NCBI GenBank assembly: GCA_036307305.1
Contig: JAXJXV010000004.1
Location: 1-55,432 of the forward strand
Direction of reading: 5' to 3'
DNA from: SIG607 sp036307305
GTDB taxonomy: Bacteria > Bacillota > Clostridia > Oscillospirales > Acutalibacteraceae
DNA length: 55,432 nt
The position numbers were made by a program, and so were the translations under genes. The notes below the pieces were generated by a model. It had not been told where the DNA came from and ran no database searches. It saw only the letters and a list, made by a program, of their open reading frames with translations. Below are positions 42,975 through 50,872 of this stretch, piece after piece (positions within the stretch are counted from its first letter, which is position 1; every line of letters begins with the position of its first letter).

Positions 42975-43007
42975 AAAAGCATATCTCTTAATAGGGGGTA
43001 TGCTTTT
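42975..43007 (+). promoter_or_regulatory. Hairpin around the ribosome binding site of the carboxypeptidase gene
   Basis: AAAAGCATA (42975-42983) pairs perfectly with TATGCTTTT (42999-43007). The AGGGGG ribosome binding site lies at the 3' edge of the 15-nt loop, and the ATG follows one base after the stem. Confidence 0.45.
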
Positions 43008-43008
43008 T

Positions 43009-44193
43009 ATGATGAAATTTTTTTGTTTTCTGATGGTCTTTGTTACCGTATTTACCTTTGGCGCAGGGGCAATAAATGAAGTTCCTGATGCAACTCCGCT
43101 GGAAGCGGTTCCTGTCGTGGCAAAGGCGGAGGAAATTGAAATTAATGCAAAATCAGCCATACTTATAGATGCAAAAAGCGGAAAGGTGCTTTTCGATAAA
43201 AATGCTGACGAAAGAAGCGCACCTGCTTCCATTACAAAAATTATGTCATTGCTTCTTTTTATGGAAGCTATTGAGGACGGACGCTTTACCTACGAAACGG
43301 AGATTGTATGCACCGATACGGCGGCAGCCCTTGGAGGCAGTCAAATTTGGCTGGAGCCCGGTGAAACGATGACGGTACACGAACTGCTGAAGGCGGTTAC
43401 CGTTGTATCGGCTAATGACGCTACCGTTATGCTTGCTGAGGCTGTTGCAGGAAGTGAAGAAAGCTTTGTTATTATGATGAACGAAAAGGCTAAAAGCCTT
43501 GGTATGAACAATACGAATTTTGAAAACTGCACCGGGCTTGATGCTGAAAATCACTACAGCAGCGCTTTTGACGTTGCAATTATGTCAAGAGAGCTTTTAA
43601 AGCACCCAAAAATCACAGAATATACTACTATATGGATGGACTCTCTTCGCGACGGAAGCAGTGAGCTTGTAAATACGAATAAGCTAGTGCGTTTTTATGA
43701 AGGTTGTACGGGTCTTAAAACAGGCACTACCGCCGATGCGGGATACTGCCTTAGCGCATCGGCAACGAGAAACGGGCTTTCTCTTATTTCTGTGGTTATG
43801 AGCGCAGAGAGTAGTAAGGAACGTTTTTCAGGCTCACAAAAGCTTCTTAATTACGGCTTTGCAAATTATAAAAATGTGGAAATTAAAAATGAATCAGAGG
43901 ATAACGTCTATATAGATATTAAAAAAGGAACACAGGATAAGGTACAGCTTTATACAGACGAGGTGTTTTCTGCACTGCTTAAAAAAAGTGATAAGGAGGA
44001 CATTGTAGGAGAGGTAGTTTTGCCCGAAAATGTCAGCGCTCCCGTTAATGAGGGACAGCAAATAGGGGAAATAATATATATGCAGGGTACAAATCAGATA
44101 GGCAGTATTCCTCTAAAAGCTAAAAACACTGTCCACAAGCGTACAATCTGGCGTTCTTTTGCTATATTGCTCAACTATTTGTGTACTCTTTAG
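43009..44193 (+). CDS. Penicillin-binding D-alanyl-D-alanine carboxypeptidase (DacF-like)
   Basis: 394 residues, a low-molecular-weight PBP. Signal peptide, then the peptidase S11 domain with SITK (Ser nucleophile and Lys) in APASITKIMSLLL, SAN in VVSANDATVML, and KTGT in GCTGLKTGTTADAGYCLSA. A C-terminal beta-rich PBP5-like domain and a hydrophobic end (about 372-394) probably anchor it to the outer face of the membrane. It removes the last D-Ala of peptidoglycan stems. Start 43009 (or 43012) is chosen over 43000, which abuts the AGGGGG site. Confidence 0.92.
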   Translation: MMKFFCFLMVFVTVFTFGAGAINEVPDATPLEAVPVVAKAEEIEINAKSAILIDAKSGKVLFDKNADERSAPASITKIMSLLLFMEAIEDGRFTYETEIVCTDTAAALGGSQIWLEPGETMTVHELLKAVTVVSANDATVMLAEAVAGSEESFVIMMNEKAKSLGMNNTNFENCTGLDAENHYSSAFDVAIMSRELLKHPKITEYTTIWMDSLRDGSSELVNTNKLVRFYEGCTGLKTGTTADAGYCLSASATRNGLSLISVVMSAESSKERFSGSQKLLNYGFANYKNVEIKNESEDNVYIDIKKGTQDKVQLYTDEVFSALLKKSDKEDIVGEVVLPENVSAPVNEGQQIGEIIYMQGTNQIGSIPLKAKNTVHKRTIWRSFAILLNYLCTL

Positions 44194-44235
44194 GCAAAAA
44201 GTTGTGAAAAATTTATAAAAAATTAGTTTTTGGTA

Positions 44236-44264
44236 TTGAAAAATAAAAGGTTTTATAGTAGAAT
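44236..44264 (+). promoter_or_regulatory. Promoter of pgi
   Basis: TTGAAA (44236-44241), 17 bp, TAGAAT (44259-44264), 27 bp before the ATG. Confidence 0.72.
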
Positions 44265-44291
44265 AAAAGTAAACAAAAAAGGAGAATAGAA

Positions 44292-45629
44292 ATGGCAATT
44301 AAATTCACTTACAAATACGCAAAAGATTTTCTGAACGAAAACGAAATTAAGGGTATCGCTCCCGCAATTTATGCGGCGCATGATACAGTAAATAATAAAG
44401 ACGGTCTCGGTAATGATTTCCTTGGTTGGACCGATTTACCCGTTAATTACGATAAAGAAGAGTTTGAAAGAATAAAAAAGGCGGCAGAGAAGATTAAAAA
44501 GGATACCGACATTCTTATTGTTATCGGTATCGGCGGCAGTTACCTTGGCGCAAGAGCAGCAATCGAATTTTTGAAGGGACCCTTCTATAACAGCTTAAGA
44601 AAGGACGTACCCCAAATATACTTTGCGGGTAACTCAATAAGCGGTTCTTATCTTGACGATATTTTGGCTCTTTGCGAGGGTAAGAGAGTTTCTCTTAATA
44701 TTATATCCAAAAGCGGTACCACTACCGAGCCTGCCGTTGCTTTCAGAGTGCTTAGAAAATATTTGGAAGAAAAATACGGCGAAGAGGAAGCCGCATCCCG
44801 TATCTACTGCACTACCGACCGCGCAAGAGGCACCTTAAAGGCTCTTGCCGATGAAAAGGGTTATGAGTGCTTTGTTATTCCAGACGACGTTGGCGGACGT
44901 TTTTCCGTACTGACTGCAGTTGGTCTTCTGCCTATCGCTGCCGCAGGCGCTGATATCGACGCTCTTATGAAGGGCGCCGCACTTGCCGCAGAGGAATACA
45001 ACGTTAAGGATATCGAAAAGAATGAGTGCTACGCTTATGCCGCTGTGAGAAATGCTTTCTATCGCAAGGGCAAGGCTGTAGAAATGCTGGTTAGCTATGA
45101 GCCTCGTTTTGCTATGATGGCTGAGTGGTACAAACAGCTTTTCGGTGAGAGTGAGGGTAAGGATAATAAGGGTATTTTCCCTGCCTCCGTTACCTTCTCT
45201 ACCGACCTTCATTCTATGGGACAGTATATACAGGACGGTAGCCGTATACTGTTTGAAACGGTTGTAACAATCGGCGATACAGGTGCCGATGTGATTATTG
45301 AAAAAGAAGAGGATGACGGCGACGGACTCAATTTCCTCGCAGGAAAGCCAATGTCTTTTGTAAATCAGAAGGCGTTTGAGGGTACCGTTCTTGCTCATAC
45401 CGACGGCGGTGTGCCTAACCTCGTTATCAGTGTAGATAAGACTGATGAAGAAAACCTTGGCAGACTCATTTACTTCTTTGAAAAGTCTTGCGCTATATCG
45501 GGTTACGTTCTTGGCGTTAATCCCTTTGACCAACCCGGTGTTGAAAGCTATAAAAAGAATATGTTTGCTCTTCTTGGCAAACCTGGATATGAGGAAGCAA
45601 AGGCAAAGCTTGAAGAAAGACTTATGTAA
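44292..45629 (+). CDS. pgi: Glucose-6-phosphate isomerase
   Basis: 445 residues, the size of the short Bacillota enzyme. Interconverts glucose 6-phosphate and fructose 6-phosphate. Motifs are VIGIGGSYLGARAAIEFL, the phosphate-binding ISKSGTTTEPAVAFR, and DDVGGRFSVLTAVGLLP; the catalytic region FGESEGKDNKGIFPASV and the late GVESYKKNMFALLG are present. It starts after AAAGGAG. A promoter sits directly upstream, and the P-loop gene follows after 43 bp. Confidence 0.97.
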   Translation: MAIKFTYKYAKDFLNENEIKGIAPAIYAAHDTVNNKDGLGNDFLGWTDLPVNYDKEEFERIKKAAEKIKKDTDILIVIGIGGSYLGARAAIEFLKGPFYNSLRKDVPQIYFAGNSISGSYLDDILALCEGKRVSLNIISKSGTTTEPAVAFRVLRKYLEEKYGEEEAASRIYCTTDRARGTLKALADEKGYECFVIPDDVGGRFSVLTAVGLLPIAAAGADIDALMKGAALAAEEYNVKDIEKNECYAYAAVRNAFYRKGKAVEMLVSYEPRFAMMAEWYKQLFGESEGKDNKGIFPASVTFSTDLHSMGQYIQDGSRILFETVVTIGDTGADVIIEKEEDDGDGLNFLAGKPMSFVNQKAFEGTVLAHTDGGVPNLVISVDKTDEENLGRLIYFFEKSCAISGYVLGVNPFDQPGVESYKKNMFALLGKPGYEEAKAKLEERLM

Positions 45630-45672
45630 AATATCCGTCTTTTGACGGTGAATATAAAAGGAGCTGGTTAAT

Positions 45673-46086
45673 ATGGTAAAAATCATTATTGGAAAAAAGG
45701 GTTCCGGCAAAACAAAGAGATTAATGGACGTTGTTAATGCCGCTGCCGAGCAAAGCAAGGGTTGTGTTGTTTGCTTTGAACAGGGCGATACACTTAAGTT
45801 CAGTGTTACTCATAAGGTGCGACTTATAGATGCAGAGCATTACGGTATCAGCGGTTTTGATGCATATTTCGGTATGATTTGCGGTGTATGTGCAGGTAAT
45901 TATGACGTTACCGACGTATTTGGTGATGCAACTCTCCGCATTGGCTCACGTAATTATGACGAACTTGCAGATTTCCTTAAGAAAGTTGATAAGCTTTCTG
46001 AGGAAACAAAGATCAATTTCTTCTTTACCGTTTCTGCTGATGAAGCTGAGCTTCCTGTGGAGGTAATCTCTTACGTAGAAAAATAA
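45673..46086 (+). CDS. P-loop protein of unknown function
   Basis: 137 residues. The N-terminus VKIIIGKKGSGKTKRLMD is a Walker A motif, but no clear Walker B or sensor motif follows and the protein is short for an ATPase. Similar clostridial proteins exist and are sometimes labelled PilT-like; nothing here supports a pilus role. AAAAGGAGC precedes the start. It may be co-transcribed with pgi, and a terminator follows. Confidence 0.7.
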   Translation: MVKIIIGKKGSGKTKRLMDVVNAAAEQSKGCVVCFEQGDTLKFSVTHKVRLIDAEHYGISGFDAYFGMICGVCAGNYDVTDVFGDATLRIGSRNYDELADFLKKVDKLSEETKINFFFTVSADEAELPVEVISYVEK

Positions 46087-46099
46087 TTTTTAAAAAGGA

Positions 46100-46138
46100 A
46101 AACTGTCTGCATTACTTAGTGTTAATGTAGGCAGTTTT
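46100..46138 (+). terminator. Terminator after the P-loop gene
   Basis: AAACTGTCTGCATTA pairs with TAATGTAGGCAGTTT (15 bp, two G-T pairs), followed by T's. It separates the pgi region from the GH16 cluster. Confidence 0.85.
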
Positions 46139-46150
46139 TAGGTTTAAAGG

Positions 46151-47638
46151 ATGAAAATTCTTGTTAAATTCACAGCTTTAATTTTGGCTGTGATTATGCT
46201 GACCTCCTGTGGAAGCAAATCAGTTTCTTCTGATGTCGACGAAAATTTAAAAATTGACGTAAAAATGACACAGGAGGAAAGTGATGTTGCACAGTGGCTT
46301 ATCGGTGTATATGAAAATCTTTCGACATCCTTAGTTACAAGCAGCATAAAAAACAGTAACGACGAGATAACTGTGGCACTTAGCAATCTTGGCTCTTCTT
46401 ACAAAAATAAATCGGTATTGAATCTTGTTGCTAAGAATATAGGAACGCACGGACAAGCTGATATTTACTGTGTTGCGGTAATTCTTAGTGATAATACCAT
46501 TATTAATGATGTTCTTCTGGAAGAAGAAGGAAAAATTGTTTTACAGTGCATTTATGACGATGAAACTCAGTATGAAATAATGGATAGCTATGAATCCTAT
46601 CTTACCAAAATTGAGAATACTTTCGAGGTTGTCTGTAAAGAACTCAGCGCTGATACTAAAAATGCTAAAAAAACATTTCTGAGTATTAGTCTTATTACGT
46701 ATTCCTTGCTTGATGAAACGGGAAAAAGAATAATATACTCGTCGGAAGAAGACGTACATCATAAGCTTAATGGTATTACAGTTAATGACCAAGAGAAAGA
46801 AAATATTATCAGTTCAACGATAGCGCCGCAAACTAAGGGAGACAGAACTCTGGTTTGGAATCATGAATTTGAAGTGCAAAGCACAGGTGAGCTGATTAGT
46901 CATTTAACAAACACAGTGGACCATATGTTTGCCAGAGACAGCAATCTTGTGACCTCTATGGACCAAAAAAACTACTTTATGGATAACGGTAATCTTGTGC
47001 TGAGGATTACCTCGGATGGAAATAAAAACTATACCACTGCAAGAAGTGTTTCTACCTATGAAAAAATGTCTTTTAAATACGGATATCTTGAAATGAGAGC
47101 AAAAATTCCTTATCAGATGTGCGTATGGCCTGGATTTTGGATGAAAGCTGATAAGAATTTGCAGAAATCCAAATACGGCGGAGAAATAGATATTTTTGAG
47201 GTGTTTTCGTCTGTTGATACCTGTGTTCCGAATTTACATAAATGGTATGGCGGAAGTGCTTCAGAACAGCTCTCGAACCGCGGTGTCATAACGGGACAGA
47301 AAAAATATGTGTTTGAGGATAAGGAAAATCTGAGTGATACATACCACGTTTACGGATTTGAGTGGACTCCCGATGTTATGAAATTTTATGTAGATGATTA
47401 CTGCTATTTCACAGTCTCAATAAGAGAGGAAGATGATTTTTCCACTGCTTATCCTGGTATGGATTGCTTCCATGATTTTTATTATGTGTGCTTTAATAAC
47501 TGGGTTTATACCGAACAGCAAAGCTGGGCAAACAGTAGTCTGTATGTTGAAAATAATGAGGATTTCGGCTCTGCTGATTATGTCATAGATTATATAAGAC
47601 TTTATCAGAAAAACGGCGAACAAATTAAACTTTATTAG
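46151..47638 (+). CDS. GH16 glycoside hydrolase lipoprotein 1
   Basis: 495 residues. Lipobox MLTSC (Cys20) ends the signal peptide. About 210 residues of unrecognised helical domain follow, then a GH16 jelly roll (about 235-495). The catalytic core is GGEIDIFEVFSS (ExDxxE: Glu345 nucleophile, Asp347, Glu350 acid/base), with the conserved YGYLEMRAKIPY and WPGFWMK ahead of it and YGFEWTPDVMKFYVDD after. GH16 enzymes cut beta-1,3/1,4-glucans or galactans; the exact substrate is not evident. First of three GH16 genes in a row. Confidence 0.88.
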   Translation: MKILVKFTALILAVIMLTSCGSKSVSSDVDENLKIDVKMTQEESDVAQWLIGVYENLSTSLVTSSIKNSNDEITVALSNLGSSYKNKSVLNLVAKNIGTHGQADIYCVAVILSDNTIINDVLLEEEGKIVLQCIYDDETQYEIMDSYESYLTKIENTFEVVCKELSADTKNAKKTFLSISLITYSLLDETGKRIIYSSEEDVHHKLNGITVNDQEKENIISSTIAPQTKGDRTLVWNHEFEVQSTGELISHLTNTVDHMFARDSNLVTSMDQKNYFMDNGNLVLRITSDGNKNYTTARSVSTYEKMSFKYGYLEMRAKIPYQMCVWPGFWMKADKNLQKSKYGGEIDIFEVFSSVDTCVPNLHKWYGGSASEQLSNRGVITGQKKYVFEDKENLSDTYHVYGFEWTPDVMKFYVDDYCYFTVSIREEDDFSTAYPGMDCFHDFYYVCFNNWVYTEQQSWANSSLYVENNEDFGSADYVIDYIRLYQKNGEQIKLY

Positions 47639-47658
47639 TAAAAGCGAAAGGATTTCTT

Positions 47659-49047
47659 ATGAAAAAGGTTTTCTGTTTATTGCTGTGCCTTGTGATTGCT
47701 TTTTCTCTTTTAGGCTGTGCGGATAAAAAAGACGGTCAACCTCAGGAGAAAAACTCAAAAATACAGTCCCTTGAAAAAAGACTTACAAATCTTTATTCGG
47801 CGCCAACCGAGTATTTTTTCGAAAACACCATAGAAAAAATGGATTTAATTACACAGCGTAATCTTGAAAATGATATGAGTGAAATGCTTGGCGGAACCGT
47901 GAAATTAATGAACTCTAAAGAGATTTTTAAGGTTGGCGACTATGGGATTTATGCAGTGTTTTTTGCCTTTGATTTCAGTACAGGAGAAAGAAGACTGTAT
48001 TGTGATTATCTTGCAACCTGTGAAAAAGAGGGAAAGCTTATTGTTGCTGTGCAAAACACTTTGCCTAAAGAGGTGCAGGAAAATATCATCAGTACTCTGG
48101 AAGCTAAAAAAGAGGATTGCGAAAAATTTATTAAAAGCAGTTTGAAAGGTTTTTGTAAAAACAGTGCGGGATTTAATGAATGGTATGAAAAACGCAAGGA
48201 AGTTATAAGTGTACTAAGCAGTCATCTGAGTATTAAGAATGAGGTGCAGATATTTGAGTCGGTGTACGAAAGGGATGGCAGAACTCTTGTGTGGAGTGAG
48301 GAGTTTGAAAATGCCAAAAGCCTGAGTGACACAAAAATGACCTATAAACGCACAATGAATAATCCGTCTCTTTTGATAACTACAGATGACAGTAATTTGT
48401 CTTTTGAAGACGGAACTATGACAATGTACGCCCGTCCCACCGAGAATAAAAAAATCTATTCAATTCCTGACGGTATAACTACGTATCAGAGTATGGCTTA
48501 CGTGGGCGGTTATCTTGAAATGCGCGCTAAGGTGCCATTTGAACATGGCGCCTGGCCAAGCTTCTGGGAAAAATCCTATCCGGGAATGTATGCCGAAACA
48601 GATTATATGGCTGAAATTGATATTTTTGAGGTTTTTGCAAAAGAAACAGAGCTTTCATGTAACTTGCATAAATGGGGCGTAGAACATTATCAAGGCGGAG
48701 TAGGAACGGGAAAAACGTATTCTTTTCCATCAAATGAGATTGCAACCGATTGGCATACCTATGGCTTTGAATGGACCGATACAGAGTACCGTTTTTATAT
48801 AGACGGTGAATGCTACAGCATACTTTACGTAGATGATGAACACGATTTTGCACAGCAAATTCCAGGTATGCAGGGATTTCAGGATTATCATTACGTAATA
48901 CTTAACTGCTTTATTTTTAATGAGAAAAGTTCTTGGGCGCCTGATGGAAAACGACTCAGTAATGACGAAACTAAAGAAATAAAATATACCGTTGATTATA
49001 TAAGGCTGTATCAGAATAAAGACGATAAGCTTATCGTTTATAAATAA
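47659..49047 (+). CDS. GH16 glycoside hydrolase lipoprotein 2
   Basis: 462 residues. Lipobox SLLGC (Cys20), an N-terminal domain of about 190 residues of unknown type and different from that of the preceding protein, then a GH16 domain with GGYLEMRAKVPFEHGAWPSFW and MAEIDIFEVFAKE (Glu319, Asp321, Glu324). The C-terminal strand ends VDYIRLYQN as in its neighbours. It is 20 bp after the first GH16 gene with GAAAGGA upstream, so the two should be co-expressed. Probably displayed on the cell surface. Confidence 0.88.
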   Translation: MKKVFCLLLCLVIAFSLLGCADKKDGQPQEKNSKIQSLEKRLTNLYSAPTEYFFENTIEKMDLITQRNLENDMSEMLGGTVKLMNSKEIFKVGDYGIYAVFFAFDFSTGERRLYCDYLATCEKEGKLIVAVQNTLPKEVQENIISTLEAKKEDCEKFIKSSLKGFCKNSAGFNEWYEKRKEVISVLSSHLSIKNEVQIFESVYERDGRTLVWSEEFENAKSLSDTKMTYKRTMNNPSLLITTDDSNLSFEDGTMTMYARPTENKKIYSIPDGITTYQSMAYVGGYLEMRAKVPFEHGAWPSFWEKSYPGMYAETDYMAEIDIFEVFAKETELSCNLHKWGVEHYQGGVGTGKTYSFPSNEIATDWHTYGFEWTDTEYRFYIDGECYSILYVDDEHDFAQQIPGMQGFQDYHYVILNCFIFNEKSSWAPDGKRLSNDETKEIKYTVDYIRLYQNKDDKLIVYK

Positions 49048-49060
49048 AAGGAGTGTTAAT

Positions 49061-49945
49061 ATGATAAATTATTCTAAAATTAAAGAAGAAGCATTGGCAA
49101 AGGGTATCCCTTATGAAAAAATGGGCAGACAGCTTGTGTGGTATGATGAGTTTGAGAGTGACAGTCTTGATATGGACAAGTGGTGCTTTACCCGTACAAT
49201 GCATGGCGCCGACTGTGAGTACGATAACAGTGAAAAGTGCATCAGAGTAGAGGATAATCAGGTTCATATGCAGGTTCACAGAAGTGAGCTTGAGGATAAG
49301 GATTACGTGCTTAGTGAAGGTCTTACCACAATGGAGACTATGAACTTCAAGTACGGCTATGTTGAAATGAGAGCTAAGCTTCCTTTCCGTCACGGCGCAT
49401 GGCCATCCTTCTGGATGAAATCAAATACTCCCTTCAAAAAGGCTCATTATATGGCTGAAATAGATATTTTCGAGGTGTTTTCAAGCGACAGAAACGTCGT
49501 TTCAAATCTTCATAAATGGGTCACCTCCACTATTCACGTAATGCTTCCAGGTGGAGAGGGTAGTCTTAAACGCGCTTATACCTTTGAAAACTATGAAAAT
49601 CTTAATGACGAATACCATACCTACGGTTTTGAATGGGATGAAAAATATATGTCATTTTATGTAGATGATGAGATGTATACAAGATTCCCTATTGACGAAA
49701 GCGGTGAATTCGGCGAAGAAACCATTAAAGGTATGGAAGGCTTCCATGATTTTGCCTACATAATCTTTAATAACGAAATTTTCACACAGGGCAGAAGTTG
49801 GCGTCCTGAGGAGTACGTTCTTAAAGAGGATGATGAAATGCCTATTGATTACTATATTGATTACGTGCGTTTTTATCAGAATCCTGAAAAAGAAGAAATA
49901 AAGCTTGGTGACGAAATCGCCGCTAAAAAAGCTGAAATAAAGTAA
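49061..49945 (+). CDS. GH16 glycoside hydrolase without signal peptide
   Basis: 294 residues, a bare GH16 domain preceded by a short helix. Motifs are RQLVWYDEFESDSLDMDKW, GYVEMRAKLPFRHGAWPSFWMK, MAEIDIFEVFSS (Glu133, Asp135, Glu138), YGFEWDEKYMSFYVDD and IDYVRFYQN. No signal peptide or lipobox is present, and the start at 49061 after AAAGGAG is firm, so it should work in the cytoplasm, which is unusual for GH16. It is closest in sequence to the second lipoprotein. Third gene of the cluster, 13 bp after the previous stop. Confidence 0.88.
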   Translation: MINYSKIKEEALAKGIPYEKMGRQLVWYDEFESDSLDMDKWCFTRTMHGADCEYDNSEKCIRVEDNQVHMQVHRSELEDKDYVLSEGLTTMETMNFKYGYVEMRAKLPFRHGAWPSFWMKSNTPFKKAHYMAEIDIFEVFSSDRNVVSNLHKWVTSTIHVMLPGGEGSLKRAYTFENYENLNDEYHTYGFEWDEKYMSFYVDDEMYTRFPIDESGEFGEETIKGMEGFHDFAYIIFNNEIFTQGRSWRPEEYVLKEDDEMPIDYYIDYVRFYQNPEKEEIKLGDEIAAKKAEIK

Positions 49946-49949
49946 AACA

Positions 49950-49977
49950 AAAACGGACTTGCCTTGCAAGTCCGTTT
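49950..49977. terminator. Terminator between the GH16 cluster and the AbrB-like gene
   Basis: AAACGGACTTGC-CTTG-CAAGTCCGTTT type stem (about 12 bp). The T tract is better on the minus strand (TTTTTGTTTT), so it mainly serves the AbrB-like gene. Confidence 0.8.
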
Positions 49978-49979
49978 GA

Positions 49980-50237
49980 TTATTTTACGCTGAACTCTGA
50001 AATTTTATCTATACAAGTCGTGCAGATAAGCTTTTCATTTACGCGAAGAAGATTTTCCTTGCCTCCGCAAAGTATACAGGCAGGACAGTATTTTTTAAGA
50101 ACGATTTCTTTATTATCGTTTACGTAAATTTCAAAGCTGTCCTCACCGTCTTTAATGTCTAACAGCTTTCTCAGTTCTCTTGGAATAACTATTCTGCCGA
50201 GATTATCTACCTGACGTAACATACCTGTAAAATTCAT
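49980..50237 (-). CDS. AbrB/SpoVT-like transition-state regulator with zinc ribbon
   Basis: 85 residues. The N-terminal swapped-hairpin DNA-binding domain has RQVDNLGRIVIPRELRKLLD and DSFEIYVNDNKEIVLKKY. The C-terminal half holds CPACILCGGKENLL and CTTCI, a likely zinc ribbon as in AbrB/SpoVT relatives of Clostridia. The ATG at 50237 follows AAAGGAAG. The frame is open 32 codons upstream, but that stretch lies in the 6S-like repeat and is rejected. It probably controls growth-phase genes; its leader is the degenerate 6S copy. Confidence 0.88.
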   Translation of the reverse strand: MNFTGMLRQVDNLGRIVIPRELRKLLDIKDGEDSFEIYVNDNKEIVLKKYCPACILCGGKENLLRVNEKLICTTCIDKISEFSVK

Positions 50238-50252
50238 AAAAAACTTCCTTTT

Positions 50253-50605
50253 GTGTCCCGCTCTGCCGTAATGTGCAATTAATAACCTGCGTATAGGCAG
50301 GTGGGTGCCAGCCGTACGGTTTTGTGCTTCCAACGTCCACGTAAACGTGGGAGGACGCCAAATAACAAGAGTTGAATCTGTTGCGGTTTATCTTTTGGTT
50401 TTATGTAATTATTTAAAAAGTAGGCTAAAGATAAACTCTCTGACCTGCCAAATAAATAATTTTTTGGAGAGGCGAAGCCGAAGAACGCAGTAATACTGCC
50501 GTATTACAAGAGATGAGGCAAGAAAAAACGAAAAATTATTATTTGTCAGGCGTGACAGAGATGACTCTTGTTATTCTTACCCGCCGTCCGAGCGATAGCC
50601 CCTTA
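50253..50605 (-). pseudogene. Second 6S-RNA-like copy, interrupted by a foldback element and lacking its 5' arm
   Basis: Positions 50253-50354 are identical to 50679-50780 (102 bp), and 50579-50605 are identical to 50788-50814 (27 bp). Between them the intact locus has 7 bp and this copy has 224 bp. The 3' strand of the 6S terminal stem is present, but no complementary 5' arm exists in 50606-50678, so the closed 6S shape cannot form. It ends 15 bases before the AbrB-like start codon and thus becomes that gene's leader. Confidence 0.6.
50361..50575. mobile_element. MITE-like foldback element inserted in the second 6S-like copy
   Basis: Perfect 12-bp terminal inverted repeats AATAACAAGAGT (50361-50372) and ACTCTTGTTATT (50564-50575), extended by scattered matches (TCTGT, CG). 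An internal region CTCTGACCTGCCAAATAAATAA near the middle resembles the inverted right end. A hairpin GTAATAC-TGCC-GTATTAC sits at 50490-50507. No coding capacity was seen. A target-site duplication could not be identified. Confidence 0.7.
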
Positions 50606-50678
50606 TAATATGGTTATATTAAAGCTTCCGTTTTAAGAACCAATCGTTTGTATTAAGGTATCAAAATTTATCAAATCA

Positions 50679-50866
50679 GTGTCCCGCTCTGCCGTAATGT
50701 GCAATTAATAACCTGCGTATAGGCAGGTGGGTGCCAGCCGTACGGTTTTGTGCTTCCAACGTCCACGTAAACGTGGGAGGCCTGCATACCCGCCGTCCGA
50801 GCGATAGCCCCTTAGAAAATGGTTGTAGGGTTATAATAGCCACAGTCCGCGAACAGAGCAGGATGA
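50679..50866 (-). ncRNA. ssrS: 6S RNA (SsrS-type RNA polymerase regulator)
   Basis: About 187 nt on the minus strand. The terminal stem is UCCUGCUCUG (+ strand 50854-50863) with CAGAGCGGGA (50682-50691), 10 bp with one G-U. An apical hairpin CCACG-UUUA-CGUGG lies at 50763-50776, followed on the RNA by GGAAGCACAAAACCG. Then come GGCACCCACCUGC and a small hairpin ACCUGC/GCAGGU (50711-50728) on the 3' side, where 6S RNAs carry one. Size, long near-rod shape and the GAAGC..AAAAC...CACCCACCU landmarks fit 6S RNA, which imitates an open promoter and binds sigma-70/SigA RNA polymerase. Call made by eye. Confidence 0.68.
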
Positions 50867-50872
50867 ATTTTA
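50867..50872 (-). promoter_or_regulatory. Candidate -10 box of the 6S RNA gene
   Basis: TAAAAT on the minus strand, overlapping the TAA stop of the DUF1292 gene and placed just before the 5' end of the terminal stem. No good -35 box was found, so read-through from the DUF1292 gene is an alternative. Confidence 0.35.

Noticed and set aside
45673..46086. PilT/twitching motility label
   Set aside because: Only a Walker A motif is present; the Walker B and His boxes of PilT and any pilus genes are missing.
50253..50780. Possible CRISPR array because of the 102-bp direct repeats
   Set aside because: Only two copies, repeat far too long, spacers unequal and one of them a foldback element; no cas genes nearby.
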